Shown in pieces: positions 17,157 to 25,800 of a DNA stretch of 64,000 bases (its first letter is position 1; every line of letters begins with the position of its first letter). The translations under genes and the position numbers were made by a program. The stretch covers positions 173,030 to 237,029 of the forward strand of contig DASXQT010000077.1 of NCBI GenBank assembly GCA_036507005.1. Reading direction: 5' to 3'. Under the pieces are notes generated by a model that saw only the letters and a list, made by a program, of their open reading frames with translations, ran no database searches and had not been told where the DNA came from. The DNA is from WS-2 sp036507005 (GTDB lineage: Bacteria > Eisenbacteria > RBG-16-71-46).

Positions 17157-18875
17157 CTACGCCGCGCTCGGGGTCCGGCGCCGCTCCGGGATCGCGCTGA
17201 GCGCGAGCGCGACGGCCATCACGACCGCGCACCCCACCAGGTTGTACCAGAGGAACGAGATCCGGGTCGCCGTGAAGCACGCCACGACCGCCGCTTCTCC
17301 GACGATCGCCGCCCAGAACACCGCGGTGCCGCGGACGCGCCGGAGGAAGAATCCGGTCAGGAAGATCCCCAGGATCGTTCCGTAGAACAGCGACCCCAGG
17401 ATGTTGACCGCCTCGATCAGCGAGCCGAGGCGCGCCGCGTACTCGGCGAACGCCACCGCGAACGCGGCCCAGAGCAGGGTGGCGAGGCGCGAGACCCTGA
17501 GCTCGCGCCGCGGTGCGTGGGCGGGTTCCTTGCCCGCGCGCGCCCGCAGGCGCCGGTAGACGTCCACCACGGTGGTCGAGGTCAGCGCGTTCACCTCCGC
17601 CGAGGAGGAGTTCATCGAGGCCGCGAACACGGCTGCGAGCACGAGCCCGATGATCCCGGCGGGCAGGTGGTGGAGCACGAAGGTGAGGAAGATGTAGTTG
17701 GTATCGCTGGCGGGCACGCGCGGATCGCCGCCCCGGACCAACTCGAGCGTCCGGCCGCGCAGCCGCTCCATCTCGGCGCGGTACTCCCGGACCGCGCCCT
17801 CGGCGGCGGCGGCACCCCGCTCGTCGCCCGCCCGGATCGCGGCCGCGAGGCGCGCGACGGCGGGCTCCATCGCCTCGAACGCGGCGCGGTGGCGCGACTC
17901 GATCTCCGAGAATTCCGCGGCGTCGCGGCCGGCGGCGATCCGCGACGTCGCGACCGGGTCGAAGTACACGGGAGGCGCGTGGAACTGGTAGAACGCGAAC
18001 ACCATCACGCCCAGGAACAGAATGAAGAACTGCATCGGCACCTTCATGAGCCCGTTGAAGAGCAGCCCGAGGCGGCTCTGCGAGAGTGAGCTCCCGGTGA
18101 GGTAGCGGCCGACCTGAGACTGGTCGGCGCCGAAATACGAGAGCTGGAGGAAGAACCCGCCGATGAGCCCCGACCACAGGTTGTAGCGGTCGTTGGGGTC
18201 GAACGCGGTGGTGACGGCATGGAGGCGGCCGAGCCGCCCGGCGATCGCGGCGGCGCCGGACAGGCCCACGCCGGCAGGCAGCGAGCGCACGATCAGCGCG
18301 AACGCGAGCCCCATCGTGCCCATGATCACGAGGAACTGGAGGAAGTGCGCGTGGGTCACCGCCCGGCTGCCCCCGCTGGTGATCCCGAGCACCACCAGGG
18401 CGCCGAGCAGCACGCAGGTCCACCGCACGTCCCATCCCAGGAGCACCGAGAGGACCAGGGCCGGCGCGTAGATCGTGAGCCCGGCCGAGAGCCCGCGCAG
18501 GACCAGGAACAGCGCGGCCGCGAGCGTGCGCGTCTTCGAGTCGAAGCGCCCCTCGAGGTACTCGTACGCCGTGAACACGCGCATCCGGTGGTAGGCCGGC
18601 ACCGCGCTCGCGCACAGCACGATCATCGCCAGCGGCAGGCCGAAGTAGAACTGCACGAACCGGAGGCCGTCGGCGTATCCCTGCCCGGGGGTCGAGAGGA
18701 ACGTGACGGCGCTCGCCTGCGTCGCCATCACCGACAGCGCCACCACCGGCCATGGCATGCGGCGGTCGGCGAGCAGGTAGCCGGTGAGGTCGCGGTTGCC
18801 GCGGCCGCGCCAGTTGCCGTAGGCGACGAACGCGGCGAGGGTGCCGCACAGCACCAGCCAGTCGAGCGTGCTCAA
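17157..18875 (-). CDS. Sodium:solute symporter (SSS family)
   Basis: A 572-residue inner-membrane transporter with about 13 hydrophobic segments. It shows SSS features: the N-terminal helix followed by RDLTGYLLADRRMPW, sodium-site-rich helices (ATQASAVTFLSTPGQGY), and the signature YFGADQSQVGRYLTG. An unusual soluble insertion of about 100 charged residues (roughly 330-420) interrupts the membrane core between helices. The start is a TTG at 18875, about 36 bases after the small membrane protein gene. It is last in the minus-strand run ggt, amidohydrolase, PIG-L deacetylase, small protein, symporter, so it probably imports a product of those secreted hydrolases, for example an amino acid or small amide. 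Substrate not determined. Confidence 0.9.
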   Translation of the reverse strand: MSTLDWLVLCGTLAAFVAYGNWRGRGNRDLTGYLLADRRMPWPVVALSVMATQASAVTFLSTPGQGYADGLRFVQFYFGLPLAMIVLCASAVPAYHRMRVFTAYEYLEGRFDSKTRTLAAALFLVLRGLSAGLTIYAPALVLSVLLGWDVRWTCVLLGALVVLGITSGGSRAVTHAHFLQFLVIMGTMGLAFALIVRSLPAGVGLSGAAAIAGRLGRLHAVTTAFDPNDRYNLWSGLIGGFFLQLSYFGADQSQVGRYLTGSSLSQSRLGLLFNGLMKVPMQFFILFLGVMVFAFYQFHAPPVYFDPVATSRIAAGRDAAEFSEIESRHRAAFEAMEPAVARLAAAIRAGDERGAAAAEGAVREYRAEMERLRGRTLELVRGGDPRVPASDTNYIFLTFVLHHLPAGIIGLVLAAVFAASMNSSSAEVNALTSTTVVDVYRRLRARAGKEPAHAPRRELRVSRLATLLWAAFAVAFAEYAARLGSLIEAVNILGSLFYGTILGIFLTGFFLRRVRGTAVFWAAIVGEAAVVACFTATRISFLWYNLVGCAVVMAVALALSAIPERRRTPSAA

Positions 18876-18910
18876 GCGCTACCCGGCTTGCGCGCGGCGG
18901 CGGCCCGCGC

Positions 18911-19120
18911 TCACGAGAACCTGTGCGTGAGCCACGCGAGGAGGGCGATCACGACGACGTGGGCCGCGATCACGAGCGCGTAGAGATTGCGCCAGGCGCC
19001 GAGGAACGGCGGCGGATCGTCGCCCGCGGACCTCGTGCCACGGCGGGCGTCGCCCGCGGACCCGGTGCCGCGGCGCGCTTCGCCCGACCGCGCCGCGCTT
19101 CCTTCGCGCCCGGCGCTCAC
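18911..19120 (-). CDS. Small single-helix membrane protein of the peptidase/transporter operon (69 aa)
   Basis: A 69-residue protein starting at the GTG (19120-19118) that overlaps the stop of the PIG-L gene (GTGA). The N-terminal half is hydrophilic and contains a tandem repeat of about 10 residues (RRGTGSAGDA / RRGTRSAGDD). The C-terminal half is one membrane helix (YALVIAAHVVVIALLAWLTHRFS). I do not recognise a named family; small proteins of this shape are often found beside SSS symporters and may be accessory subunits. Translational coupling and the 36-base gap to the symporter support a shared operon. The repeat is encoded by a 30-bp tandem duplication (19019-19078). Confidence 0.7.
   Translation of the reverse strand: MSAGREGSAARSGEARRGTGSAGDARRGTRSAGDDPPPFLGAWRNLYALVIAAHVVVIALLAWLTHRFS
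19019..19078. repeat. 30-bp tandem duplication inside the small membrane protein gene
   Basis: Two adjacent 30-base copies (19019-19048 and 19049-19078) differ at only a few positions and keep the reading frame. They encode the repeated RRGT(G/R)SAGD segment. It looks like a recent in-frame duplication of a disordered N-terminal region. Confidence 0.75.
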
Positions 19121-21681
19121 CGGGCGCCCTCCGGGCCCTCCGGGCTCACCAGGTTCGCGAACAGCCGATAGGCGCCCGGGACGCCGGCCGGGAGTTGCCG
19201 GAAGAAGGCCAGGCCGGTGTACACGAACACGCCGCGACCGAAGCGCACGTAGAGCACGCCCCCGTCCTTCGCCGGCTCGCCCGGGTCGTTGGCCGAGAGC
19301 GGGGTCTCGTACCGCGGGTCCCACGGGCTCGCGTAGTAGAGGCCGCGCTCCTGCACCCAGCCGCCGAAGTCGGCGGCGGTGATCCGGTTGGGGGTGTTGA
19401 GCAGCGGATGCGAAGGGCGGATCGCGCGCATCTCCGCCTCCTCCACCGTCACCCGGTCGCGCGAGATCCTGAACGGATAGGGTCCGAGGCGATCGTCGAG
19501 CGCCGCGTCCGCGGTCTGGTACTGGATCACCAGCCGGCCGCCGTTCGAGACGTAGTCGAGCAGCCGCGGCTGGACCGCGAGGAGCCGCGGGCGGGTGTTG
19601 TAGGCGCGCACGCCGATCACGACCGCATCGAAGCGCGCGAGGTCGTCGCGCTCGAGGGCCTCGTCGGAGAGCAGGGTCACGCCGTACCCCATCTGCTCGA
19701 GCGCCGCCGGCACCTGATCGCCGGAGCCCATCACGTAGCCCACATTGGCGCCGCGCCGGCGGACGTCGTCGCGCACGAGCCGCGCCTCCGCGGGCGGGAG
19801 CAGCGTCTGGATCGGGATGTGCGGGTAATCGAGCCGCACGAGCTGCGATGTACAGCGATCGCCCTCGCGGGTGCGCAGCTCGGCGCCGACCGAGGCGGCC
19901 GCGGTGCCGAGCCCCGGCAGCACGCGGAAGCGCACGGTGGTGTCGTCCTCTCCGCCGCGCAGCGCCACGGCCACGCTCGCCGGCTCCCCGCGCCAGCCCG
20001 GAGGGAGCCGCAGCGTCACCGCGCCCTCCACCGGCCGGTCCGTCGACTGCACCACCACGCGCACCTCGCGCGCTTCTGTGTCGCTGAAGAGGTAGGCGCC
20101 GCGGTCGAAGCGAAGGGACGCGCGGGGAACGACCGCGAGATCGCGGTAGCGCTCGCCCAGCACCGGGTCGGTGGAGCGCTGCACCACCGGAACCTCGAGA
20201 TCGAGCGTCCGCCCTCCCACCGCGAGCCGAAACTCCGCGACCAGCGAGGGCTGGTTCTCGGCCCGGAAGTCGGAGGACGAGTCGCGCACGTCGAAGGAGC
20301 CCGCGAGCGGCCGCCTCGAGAGCCAGAAGGGCTCGCCCGTGGGGAGGTCGGCCGGGAGGTCCACCGCGAGCGTGTCGCTCCGGGGCTCGTTCCGCGCCAG
20401 CTTCCAGGCCGGGGCGCGCTCGATCAGCGGGCGCGAGCCCGAAGCGCCGGGCGCCCGCGGCGCGCGCAGCGCGATCCGCGCCACGCTCACCTCGAGGTCG
20501 CCGCGCGCGAGGGCGGAGGCAGCCACGCGCACGCGCGAGCCCGGGCTCACCGTGTGCTGGATCGCCACCGCTTCGACCCAGAGCCCCAGGCAGGCGCGCA
20601 GCACCTCGCGCAGGTCCTCGAGCTTGCGCCGGACGATCGGCGTCTCCGGGAGCCCGCGCATGATCTCGAGCGCCTCGAGCAGCGCAGGCACGATCTTCGT
20701 GGGGCGGTCGGGGTCGAAATCGCGCGCGGCGCGGTGGAAGAGCGGCGTGAGCCGGGCGCCCCCGGGAATCCGCGACCAGCTCAGGTCCACGCCCTCGAAC
20801 AGGTCGCCGGCGGCGCGATCCCCGAGCCGGTGCTCGAACGTGTTCACCCACGTGCCGCGCCGCTCGGCCGAGCCGAAGCCCTGGGTCTTGTGCATGCTCC
20901 GGCTCTCGCCCGCGATCTCGTTGTAGGAGCGACCCAGCACCGGGTCGTACGCGCCGAGATCCACTGCGATCCGCCCGCGCGTGGTGTCCGGCCCCTGCGC
21001 GCCGAAGCGGAATACGTTCCAGACCAGCCGCTTCGCCCGCCACGGGCGCGTGCGCCCCGCCGCGTCCGGGAAGCGCGTCGAGTCGCCGGCCGCGACGAAC
21101 GCCTCCTCGGCCAGGATCGCGGACGCCGTGTGGTGGCCGTGGCCGCCGGCGCCGTCGGGCGGGAAACGCGTGATGATCACGTCGGGCTCGAGGTCGCGGA
21201 TCACGGCCACCACGTCCGCCAGGATCCGCTCGCGCCCCCACTTCTCGAGGGTCTCGCCCGGGCCCTTCGAGAAGCCGAAGTCGAGCGCGCGCGTGAAGAA
21301 CTGCTCGCCGCCGTCGATGCGGCGCGCGCCCAGCAGCTCCTGGGTGCGGACCACGCCCAGCCGCTCCCCGGTGTCCGATCCGATCAGGTTCTGCCCGCCG
21401 TCCCCGCGCGTGAGGGACAGGTACGCGGTGCGCACCTTCTGCCCCTTCGAGAGCCACGCGATGCACGCGGTGTTCTCGTCGTCCGGATGGGCACCGACGT
21501 AGAGCGCGGTGCCCGTCACCTGGAGCTTGGCGAGCGCGAGCCGGAGGCCGGCGGCGTCGAGCGGCTCGGGCGGCCGCGCGTCGGCGGCGAGGGGGCCCGA
21601 GCGCAGCAGCGCCAGCGCCGCGAGCGCGGCCACGCTCGTGCGAACGCGGCGCCGCGCGGGCGGCGAGCCTGAGGCCCTCAC
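19117..21681 (-). CDS. PIG-L (LmbE) family deacetylase with C-terminal amidotransferase-like domain
   Basis: An 854-residue secreted protein. After a hydrophobic signal segment (VAALAALALLRS) comes the PIG-L domain: zinc motif VGAHPDDENTA near residue 55, LTRGDGGQNLIG, RTQELLGA and GGHGHHTASAI. This family removes N-acetyl groups from amino sugars or similar substrates. A beta-rich middle follows (with SDTEAREVRVVVQS). The C-terminal ~250 residues (LLPPAEARLVRDDV to the end) contain VVIGVRAYNTRPRLL and GGRLVIQYQ, resembling class-I glutamine-amidotransferase-like folds common in this subfamily. GTG start at 21681 overlaps the amidohydrolase stop. An open frame continues much further upstream, but that part belongs to other genes. 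Substrate unknown. Confidence 0.9.
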   Translation of the reverse strand: MRASGSPPARRRVRTSVAALAALALLRSGPLAADARPPEPLDAAGLRLALAKLQVTGTALYVGAHPDDENTACIAWLSKGQKVRTAYLSLTRGDGGQNLIGSDTGERLGVVRTQELLGARRIDGGEQFFTRALDFGFSKGPGETLEKWGRERILADVVAVIRDLEPDVIITRFPPDGAGGHGHHTASAILAEEAFVAAGDSTRFPDAAGRTRPWRAKRLVWNVFRFGAQGPDTTRGRIAVDLGAYDPVLGRSYNEIAGESRSMHKTQGFGSAERRGTWVNTFEHRLGDRAAGDLFEGVDLSWSRIPGGARLTPLFHRAARDFDPDRPTKIVPALLEALEIMRGLPETPIVRRKLEDLREVLRACLGLWVEAVAIQHTVSPGSRVRVAASALARGDLEVSVARIALRAPRAPGASGSRPLIERAPAWKLARNEPRSDTLAVDLPADLPTGEPFWLSRRPLAGSFDVRDSSSDFRAENQPSLVAEFRLAVGGRTLDLEVPVVQRSTDPVLGERYRDLAVVPRASLRFDRGAYLFSDTEAREVRVVVQSTDRPVEGAVTLRLPPGWRGEPASVAVALRGGEDDTTVRFRVLPGLGTAAASVGAELRTREGDRCTSQLVRLDYPHIPIQTLLPPAEARLVRDDVRRRGANVGYVMGSGDQVPAALEQMGYGVTLLSDEALERDDLARFDAVVIGVRAYNTRPRLLAVQPRLLDYVSNGGRLVIQYQTADAALDDRLGPYPFRISRDRVTVEEAEMRAIRPSHPLLNTPNRITAADFGGWVQERGLYYASPWDPRYETPLSANDPGEPAKDGGVLYVRFGRGVFVYTGLAFFRQLPAGVPGAYRLFANLVSPEGPEGAR

Positions 21682-22988
21682 TCGGCCTCGTTCCTGACCA
21701 CCCGGCCATCCTTCATCACGAAGCGCACGTGCTGGAGCGCGCGCACGTCCGCGAGCGGGTCGCCCGCGACCGCGATCAGGTCGGCGAACGCGCCGGGGGC
21801 GACCACGCCGAGCTTGCCCGGCTGGCCCAGCAGGTCGGCCGCCACCGTGGTCGCCGCGCGGATCGCCTGGGCCGGGGTCATCCCCGCGCTCACCATGCGC
21901 TCCAGCTCGATCGCCTGGTTCACGTCCCACGCGAAGCCGCCGGCGTCGGTGCCGAGGGCGATCTTGACGCCGGCCTTGACCCCCTTCGCGAACGCGCGCC
22001 GCTGCGCCTGGATCATCTGCCCGTAGATCGGCCGGCCCTCGGCGGCGCGCCCCTCCGCCACGTACTCGGTGACGTAGAGCGTGGGGCACCAGAACGCGCC
22101 CCGCCGCTTCGCGAGCGCGAGCAGCTCGTCGTCGAACCCGTCGCCGTGCTCGATGGTGTCCACGCCCGAGAGCAGCGCGTTCTCGATCCCGTCGCGACCG
22201 ATCGCGTGGGCCGCGACCTTGCGCCGGAGCTTGTGCGCCTCGTCGCAGATCGCGGTCAGCTCCTCGCGCGTGAAGTTGAGCACGCTGTGGAGCCTGCCGT
22301 CGGGGCCGAAGTAGTAGGAGCGGTCGGCGTACGCCTTGATCCAGTCCGCCCCGTACTCCACCTCCTCGCGCACCGCCTTGCGGCACTCGTCCACGCCGTC
22401 CGCGATCTGGAGCCCCTTCGGCATGCGCAGCTCCCACGAGTAGCCGAGCACCGGGTAGGCCCCGGTCACGTCGAGCGCGCGGGTGGCGACGAACATGCGC
22501 GGGCCCTCGGCGATCCCGCGCTCGATCGCGCGCTTCAAGTCCACGTCGGCGTACATCGCGCCCTCGGTCCCCACGTCGCGGATGGTGGTGAAGCCGTTGC
22601 GGAGCGCGGTGCGGGCCGCGACCGCGGCGCGCAGGATGCGGTACGGGATCGACTCCTTGAGCACCTGATCGTCGTAGTCGCGGCTCGTGATGTCGCCCTG
22701 GAGCAGGACGTGGGTGTGGCAGTCGATGAGACCCGGCAGCACGGTGGCGCGGCCGAGATCGACCACCTCGGCCCCGGCCGGGACCGCGATCGCGGGGCCG
22801 ACCGCGCGGACGAGGTTGCCCTCGACCAGCACCGTGACGCGCGCCTGCGCGGCGTCGGAGCGCCCGTCGATCAGCCGGCCACAGCGGAGGGCGACGATCC
22901 GTGGTGCCTCGGCGCCGCGCGCGGGGCGCGGCAGCGGGGCCACGAGCGCGAGCAGGAGGAGAAGAGTGCAGGAACGCCCCGCCGGCAT
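21678..22988 (-). CDS. Secreted amidohydrolase (imidazolonepropionase/prolidase-like)
   Basis: A 436-residue metal-dependent hydrolase with a signal peptide (TLLLLLALVAPLPRPARG). It has the amidohydrolase-superfamily features: VLPGLIDCHTHV (HxH metal ligands), WIKAYAD with the bridging Lys position, AAHAIG and EHGDG His residues, and GTDAGGF with the metal-binding Asp. Homologues annotated as Xaa-Pro dipeptidase or imidazolonepropionase-like proteins cleave C-terminal residues from dipeptides or cyclic amides. I prefer the ATG at 22988 because it gives a compact signal peptide; the ATG at 23024 adds 12 residues. It lies 40-76 bases after ggt and overlaps the PIG-L gene (GTGA), within the scavenging operon. 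Confidence 0.9.
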   Translation of the reverse strand: MPAGRSCTLLLLLALVAPLPRPARGAEAPRIVALRCGRLIDGRSDAAQARVTVLVEGNLVRAVGPAIAVPAGAEVVDLGRATVLPGLIDCHTHVLLQGDITSRDYDDQVLKESIPYRILRAAVAARTALRNGFTTIRDVGTEGAMYADVDLKRAIERGIAEGPRMFVATRALDVTGAYPVLGYSWELRMPKGLQIADGVDECRKAVREEVEYGADWIKAYADRSYYFGPDGRLHSVLNFTREELTAICDEAHKLRRKVAAHAIGRDGIENALLSGVDTIEHGDGFDDELLALAKRRGAFWCPTLYVTEYVAEGRAAEGRPIYGQMIQAQRRAFAKGVKAGVKIALGTDAGGFAWDVNQAIELERMVSAGMTPAQAIRAATTVAADLLGQPGKLGVVAPGAFADLIAVAGDPLADVRALQHVRFVMKDGRVVRNEAE

Positions 22989-23063
22989 GGTCCCCGTCGG
23001 GACGCAGATCGGAGCGCGTGGCATGTCGGCGTGTCCCTGGGTGCCGCGGAGGCCGTCGCCCGC

Positions 23064-24776
23064 TCAGTAGCCGAGGGCGCAGCCGTCCTTGCGCTTCTCG
23101 GTCGCGCCCGAGTAGACCCCGGTCACGGGATCGCGCCAGATCGCCTGATAGCCGCCGTAGGCCCCGGCCGCCTCGGGCTTGAGCACGTGGCCGCGGCGCG
23201 CCAGCTCCGCGAGCACCGATTCGGGCAGCCCGTCCTCGATGTGGAGCACGCCGCCGTCCGTCATCGCCGTGCCGGTGGGCTCGCTCGAGCCGGTGTGGTG
23301 GAAGCGGATCGCGTCGCCCGCCTCCTGCAGGTTCATGCCGAAGTCGAAGAGGTTGACGATCACCTGGGCGTGGCCCTGCGGCTGCATGTCGCCGCCCATC
23401 ACCCCGAACGCCAGGAGCGGCTGGCCGTCGCGGGTCACGAAGGCGGGGATGATGGTCTGGAACGGCCGCTTCCCGGGGACGAGCGCGTTGGCGTGATCGC
23501 GGTGGAGCGAGAACAGCCCGCCGCGGTCCTGGATCCCGAATCCCAGCTCGGGCACCACGTAGCCCGAGCCGAAGCCGGTGTAGTTGCTCTGGATGAGCGA
23601 GACCATCATGCCGCCGTTGTCGGCGGTGCAGAGGTACGTGGTCTCCTTGCGGTTGAGCGCCGCGATCTCGCCCGGGGCGTCGGTGAGCGCGGCGTGGCTG
23701 CGGTCGATGAGCGCGGCGCGCTGCCGGGCGTACTCCTTCGACACGAGCTGCCCCACCGGGATCTGCGCGAACGCGGGGTCCGCGTAGTAGCGGGCGCGAT
23801 CCGCGTAGGCGACCTTCTTGGCCTCCACGAACAGGTGCCAGAAGTCGGCGGATTCGCGGCCCATGCTCTTGAGATCGAAGGTCTCGAGGAGATTCAGGAG
23901 CTGGAGCGCCGCGAGCCCCTGGCTGTTGGGCGGCATCTCCCACACCCGCACGCCGCGGTACTCGGTCGAGATCGGCTCGTCCCAGGTCGAGCGGTGGCGC
24001 GTGAAGTCCTCGAGCGAGAAGAAGCCGCCGTTGGCCCGCGAGTAGCGCACCAGGGCGTCGGCGATCTCCCCCTTGTAGTAGGCGTCGCGGCCCCTCTCGG
24101 CCAGGAGCCGGAGCGTCTTGGCGAGCGCCGGATTGCGGAAGATCTCGCCTTCGCGCGGCGCGCGGCCGCCGGGCATGAACACCTCGCGGAAGCCGGGCTT
24201 GTCGCGGAAGCGCGCGACCGAGCGCTCCCAGTCACCGGCGATCACGGGCGAGAGCGGGAAGCCCTCCTCCGCGTAGCGGATCGCGGGCGCCAGGATCTGG
24301 CTCATCGGCAGCTTTCCGTAGCGGGCGTGCAGCTCGAACCAGCCGTCGGCGCAGCCCGGCACCGTCCAGGAGAAGGGCGAGTAGAGCGGGATCGTGCCGT
24401 CCTTCTCGGCCGGCACTTTCTCGATCGTGAGCGCGAGCGGCGCGCGGCCCGAGGCATTGAGCCCCACCACGCGCTTCGCCTTCGGGTCCCACAGCAGCGC
24501 GAAGAGATCGCCGCCCAGCCCGTTCGCCGTCGGCTCCATCAGGCCCAGGCAGGCGTTCACGGCAATCGCCGCGTCGGCCGCGCTGCCGCCGGCCTTGAGG
24601 ATCTCCACCCCCGCCTGCACCGCGAGCGGCTGGGCCGCGCACACCATTCCGTGCCGCGCGTAGACCACGGAGCGCGTGGCCTGGCCGCGGTCGCCCGAGG
24701 CGGGAGCGGAGTCGAGGGTCAAGAGCAGCGGGAGCGCCGCGAGCGGCGCGATGAAGGGACGGGACGCGCGGTGCAT
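23064..24776 (-). CDS. ggt: Gamma-glutamyltransferase (Ntn-hydrolase)
   Basis: A 570-residue periplasmic precursor that cleaves gamma-glutamyl bonds (glutathione, gamma-glutamyl peptides). It has a signal peptide (FIAPLAALPLLLTLDSAPASG), GMVCAAQPLAVQAGVEILKAGG, then the autoprocessing site at KETTYLCTADNGG, where a Thr becomes the N-terminus of the small subunit. GSGYVVPELGFGIQDRG, GKRPFQTIIPAFV and GGDMQPQGHAQVIVN of the small subunit follow. Length matches the family. It is the first gene of a five-gene minus-strand run ending in a symporter, suggesting peptide salvage. ATG at 24776 has AAAGGAG upstream. It is divergent from the beta-barrel gene; the 246-base gap contains a 22-bp palindrome. 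Confidence 0.95.
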   Translation of the reverse strand: MHRASRPFIAPLAALPLLLTLDSAPASGDRGQATRSVVYARHGMVCAAQPLAVQAGVEILKAGGSAADAAIAVNACLGLMEPTANGLGGDLFALLWDPKAKRVVGLNASGRAPLALTIEKVPAEKDGTIPLYSPFSWTVPGCADGWFELHARYGKLPMSQILAPAIRYAEEGFPLSPVIAGDWERSVARFRDKPGFREVFMPGGRAPREGEIFRNPALAKTLRLLAERGRDAYYKGEIADALVRYSRANGGFFSLEDFTRHRSTWDEPISTEYRGVRVWEMPPNSQGLAALQLLNLLETFDLKSMGRESADFWHLFVEAKKVAYADRARYYADPAFAQIPVGQLVSKEYARQRAALIDRSHAALTDAPGEIAALNRKETTYLCTADNGGMMVSLIQSNYTGFGSGYVVPELGFGIQDRGGLFSLHRDHANALVPGKRPFQTIIPAFVTRDGQPLLAFGVMGGDMQPQGHAQVIVNLFDFGMNLQEAGDAIRFHHTGSSEPTGTAMTDGGVLHIEDGLPESVLAELARRGHVLKPEAAGAYGGYQAIWRDPVTGVYSGATEKRKDGCALGY

Positions 24777-24895
24777 GAGGGAGTTTCTCCTTTCGCGAAG
24801 GCCATCGCATGAAGATTATGCGATACGCGGGCGCCGGCAAAGTCGCGGAGCCGGCGCGCGGACGCCGGGGGCTGGGCGCTCCGGCATAGTTGCCT

Positions 24896-24917
24896 GAACA
24901 TGCTCCAGAGCATGTTC
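24896..24917. promoter_or_regulatory. Perfect inverted repeat, candidate operator between ggt and the outer-membrane gene
   Basis: Arms GAACATGCTC and GAGCATGTTC are exact reverse complements separated by CA. It lies 120 bases from ggt and 105 from the plus-strand gene, just upstream of the TTGACC box at 24947. No T-tract follows, so it is more likely a dimeric repressor or activator site than a terminator. Confidence 0.55.
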
Positions 24918-24946
24918 GCGCGCAGGTCCCGCAGGTCCGCCCGCGC

Positions 24947-24975
24947 TTGACCTCGCGCTGCGTTCCTGAAATTCT
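24947..24975 (+). promoter_or_regulatory. Candidate promoter of the beta-barrel protein gene
   Basis: TTGACC (24947-24952), a 17-base spacer and a weak -10, AATTCT (24970-24975), give a predicted start near 24982 and a leader of about 40 bases to the ATG at 25023. Confidence 0.4.
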
Positions 24976-25022
24976 CCCGCGATTCATCCCCCCTGTCGCT
25001 CCCCATCCGGAGACCGCCGCCC

Positions 25023-25670
25023 ATGCGAGCGCCGCTTCGCGCCGCCGTCCTGCTCGTGATCGCAGCGCTGCTCTCGCCCCGCGCCGCAGCGGCGGTCACG
25101 TTCGGCGGCCGCGCGTTCGGCGGCTACAACACGTACGCGATGGGTGACTGGAGCGACGTCCTGGCCGGGCTGCGCGCGCCCGCCGGAGCCATCGCTCCCG
25201 AGGACGACGGCTACTCGCTCGGCGTGGGGGCCGACCTGGTGTGGAGCGCCTCGTGGTGCCTCACCGGGTCCTACGAGCGCGTGGTCCCGGGGCGCCAGGG
25301 TGAGATCCGTGGGCGCAGGGTGCACCTCCCCGCCAACGCGGTCCTGCTGGAGCTCGAGTACCGCAGGCGCGCGGGCACGCGGCTCACCCTGGGCGTGGGC
25401 GGCGGCGGCGGCTACTACCAGCTCGGCGAGGAAGTCGAGTCCCCCGGAACCGGGCAGAACTTCGCGGGGAGCGCGTTCGGAGGCCAGGTGTACGGGCTCG
25501 GCGAGCGGACGATCACGCCCGTGGTCTCGCTCGGGCTCGCGGTCGGCTATCGCTCCGCCAAGGTGGGCGTAGACAAGGTGGACTTCCAGGTTCCCACTCG
25601 CGACATCGAGCTGGACTACACCGGGCTCACCGCCCGGCTCGTCCTGCGCATCCACCAGGGGAAGCGCTAG
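25023..25670 (+). CDS. Outer-membrane beta-barrel protein (hypothetical)
   Basis: A 215-residue exported protein: signal peptide LRAAVLLVIAALLSPRAAAA, then alternating strands rich in Gly, Tyr and aromatic residues (VTFGGRAFGGYNTYAMG, RLTLGVGGGGGYYQLGE, TPVVSLGLAVGYRSAK) ending DYTGLTARLVLRIHQGKR. The pattern fits an eight-stranded OmpA/OmpW-like barrel, although the C-terminal residue is not aromatic. No specific family is recognised and no function can be assigned. It is transcribed alone, divergent from the ggt operon, with a possible shared operator at 24896-24917. Confidence 0.7.
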   Translation: MRAPLRAAVLLVIAALLSPRAAAAVTFGGRAFGGYNTYAMGDWSDVLAGLRAPAGAIAPEDDGYSLGVGADLVWSASWCLTGSYERVVPGRQGEIRGRRVHLPANAVLLELEYRRRAGTRLTLGVGGGGGYYQLGEEVESPGTGQNFAGSAFGGQVYGLGERTITPVVSLGLAVGYRSAKVGVDKVDFQVPTRDIELDYTGLTARLVLRIHQGKR

Positions 25671-25714
25671 GCCTTCGCCGCGCCGGCCGCGCCGCGATCG
25701 CGTCGCCGCGCAGT

Positions 25715-25743
25715 TTGTCGCCCCGCGGACGCTTCCCTATACT
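25715..25743 (+). promoter_or_regulatory. Candidate promoter of the acyl-CoA dehydrogenase gene
   Basis: TTGTCG (25715-25720), 17-base spacer, TATACT (25738-25743). The predicted start is near 25750, giving a leader of about 50 bases that includes GGGAGGGAG before the GTG at 25801. One of the best sigma-70-like matches in the window. Confidence 0.6.
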
Positions 25744-25800
25744 GCGCCGCGCTCTCGCTGCGGGCCTGCCCGCGGCGCACGTTTCGGGAGGGAGACCGGA

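Noticed and set aside
19117..23943. 1608-codon minus-strand frame as a PIG-L/GGT fusion
   Set aside because: The part above 21681 is out of frame with the amidohydrolase and ggt. The deacetylase starts with its own signal peptide at 21681.
21729..24812. 1027-codon plus-strand frame opposite the amidohydrolase and ggt genes
   Set aside because: No recognisable motif, biased composition, and both genes beneath it are firmly identified. Long antisense frames are expected at this GC content.
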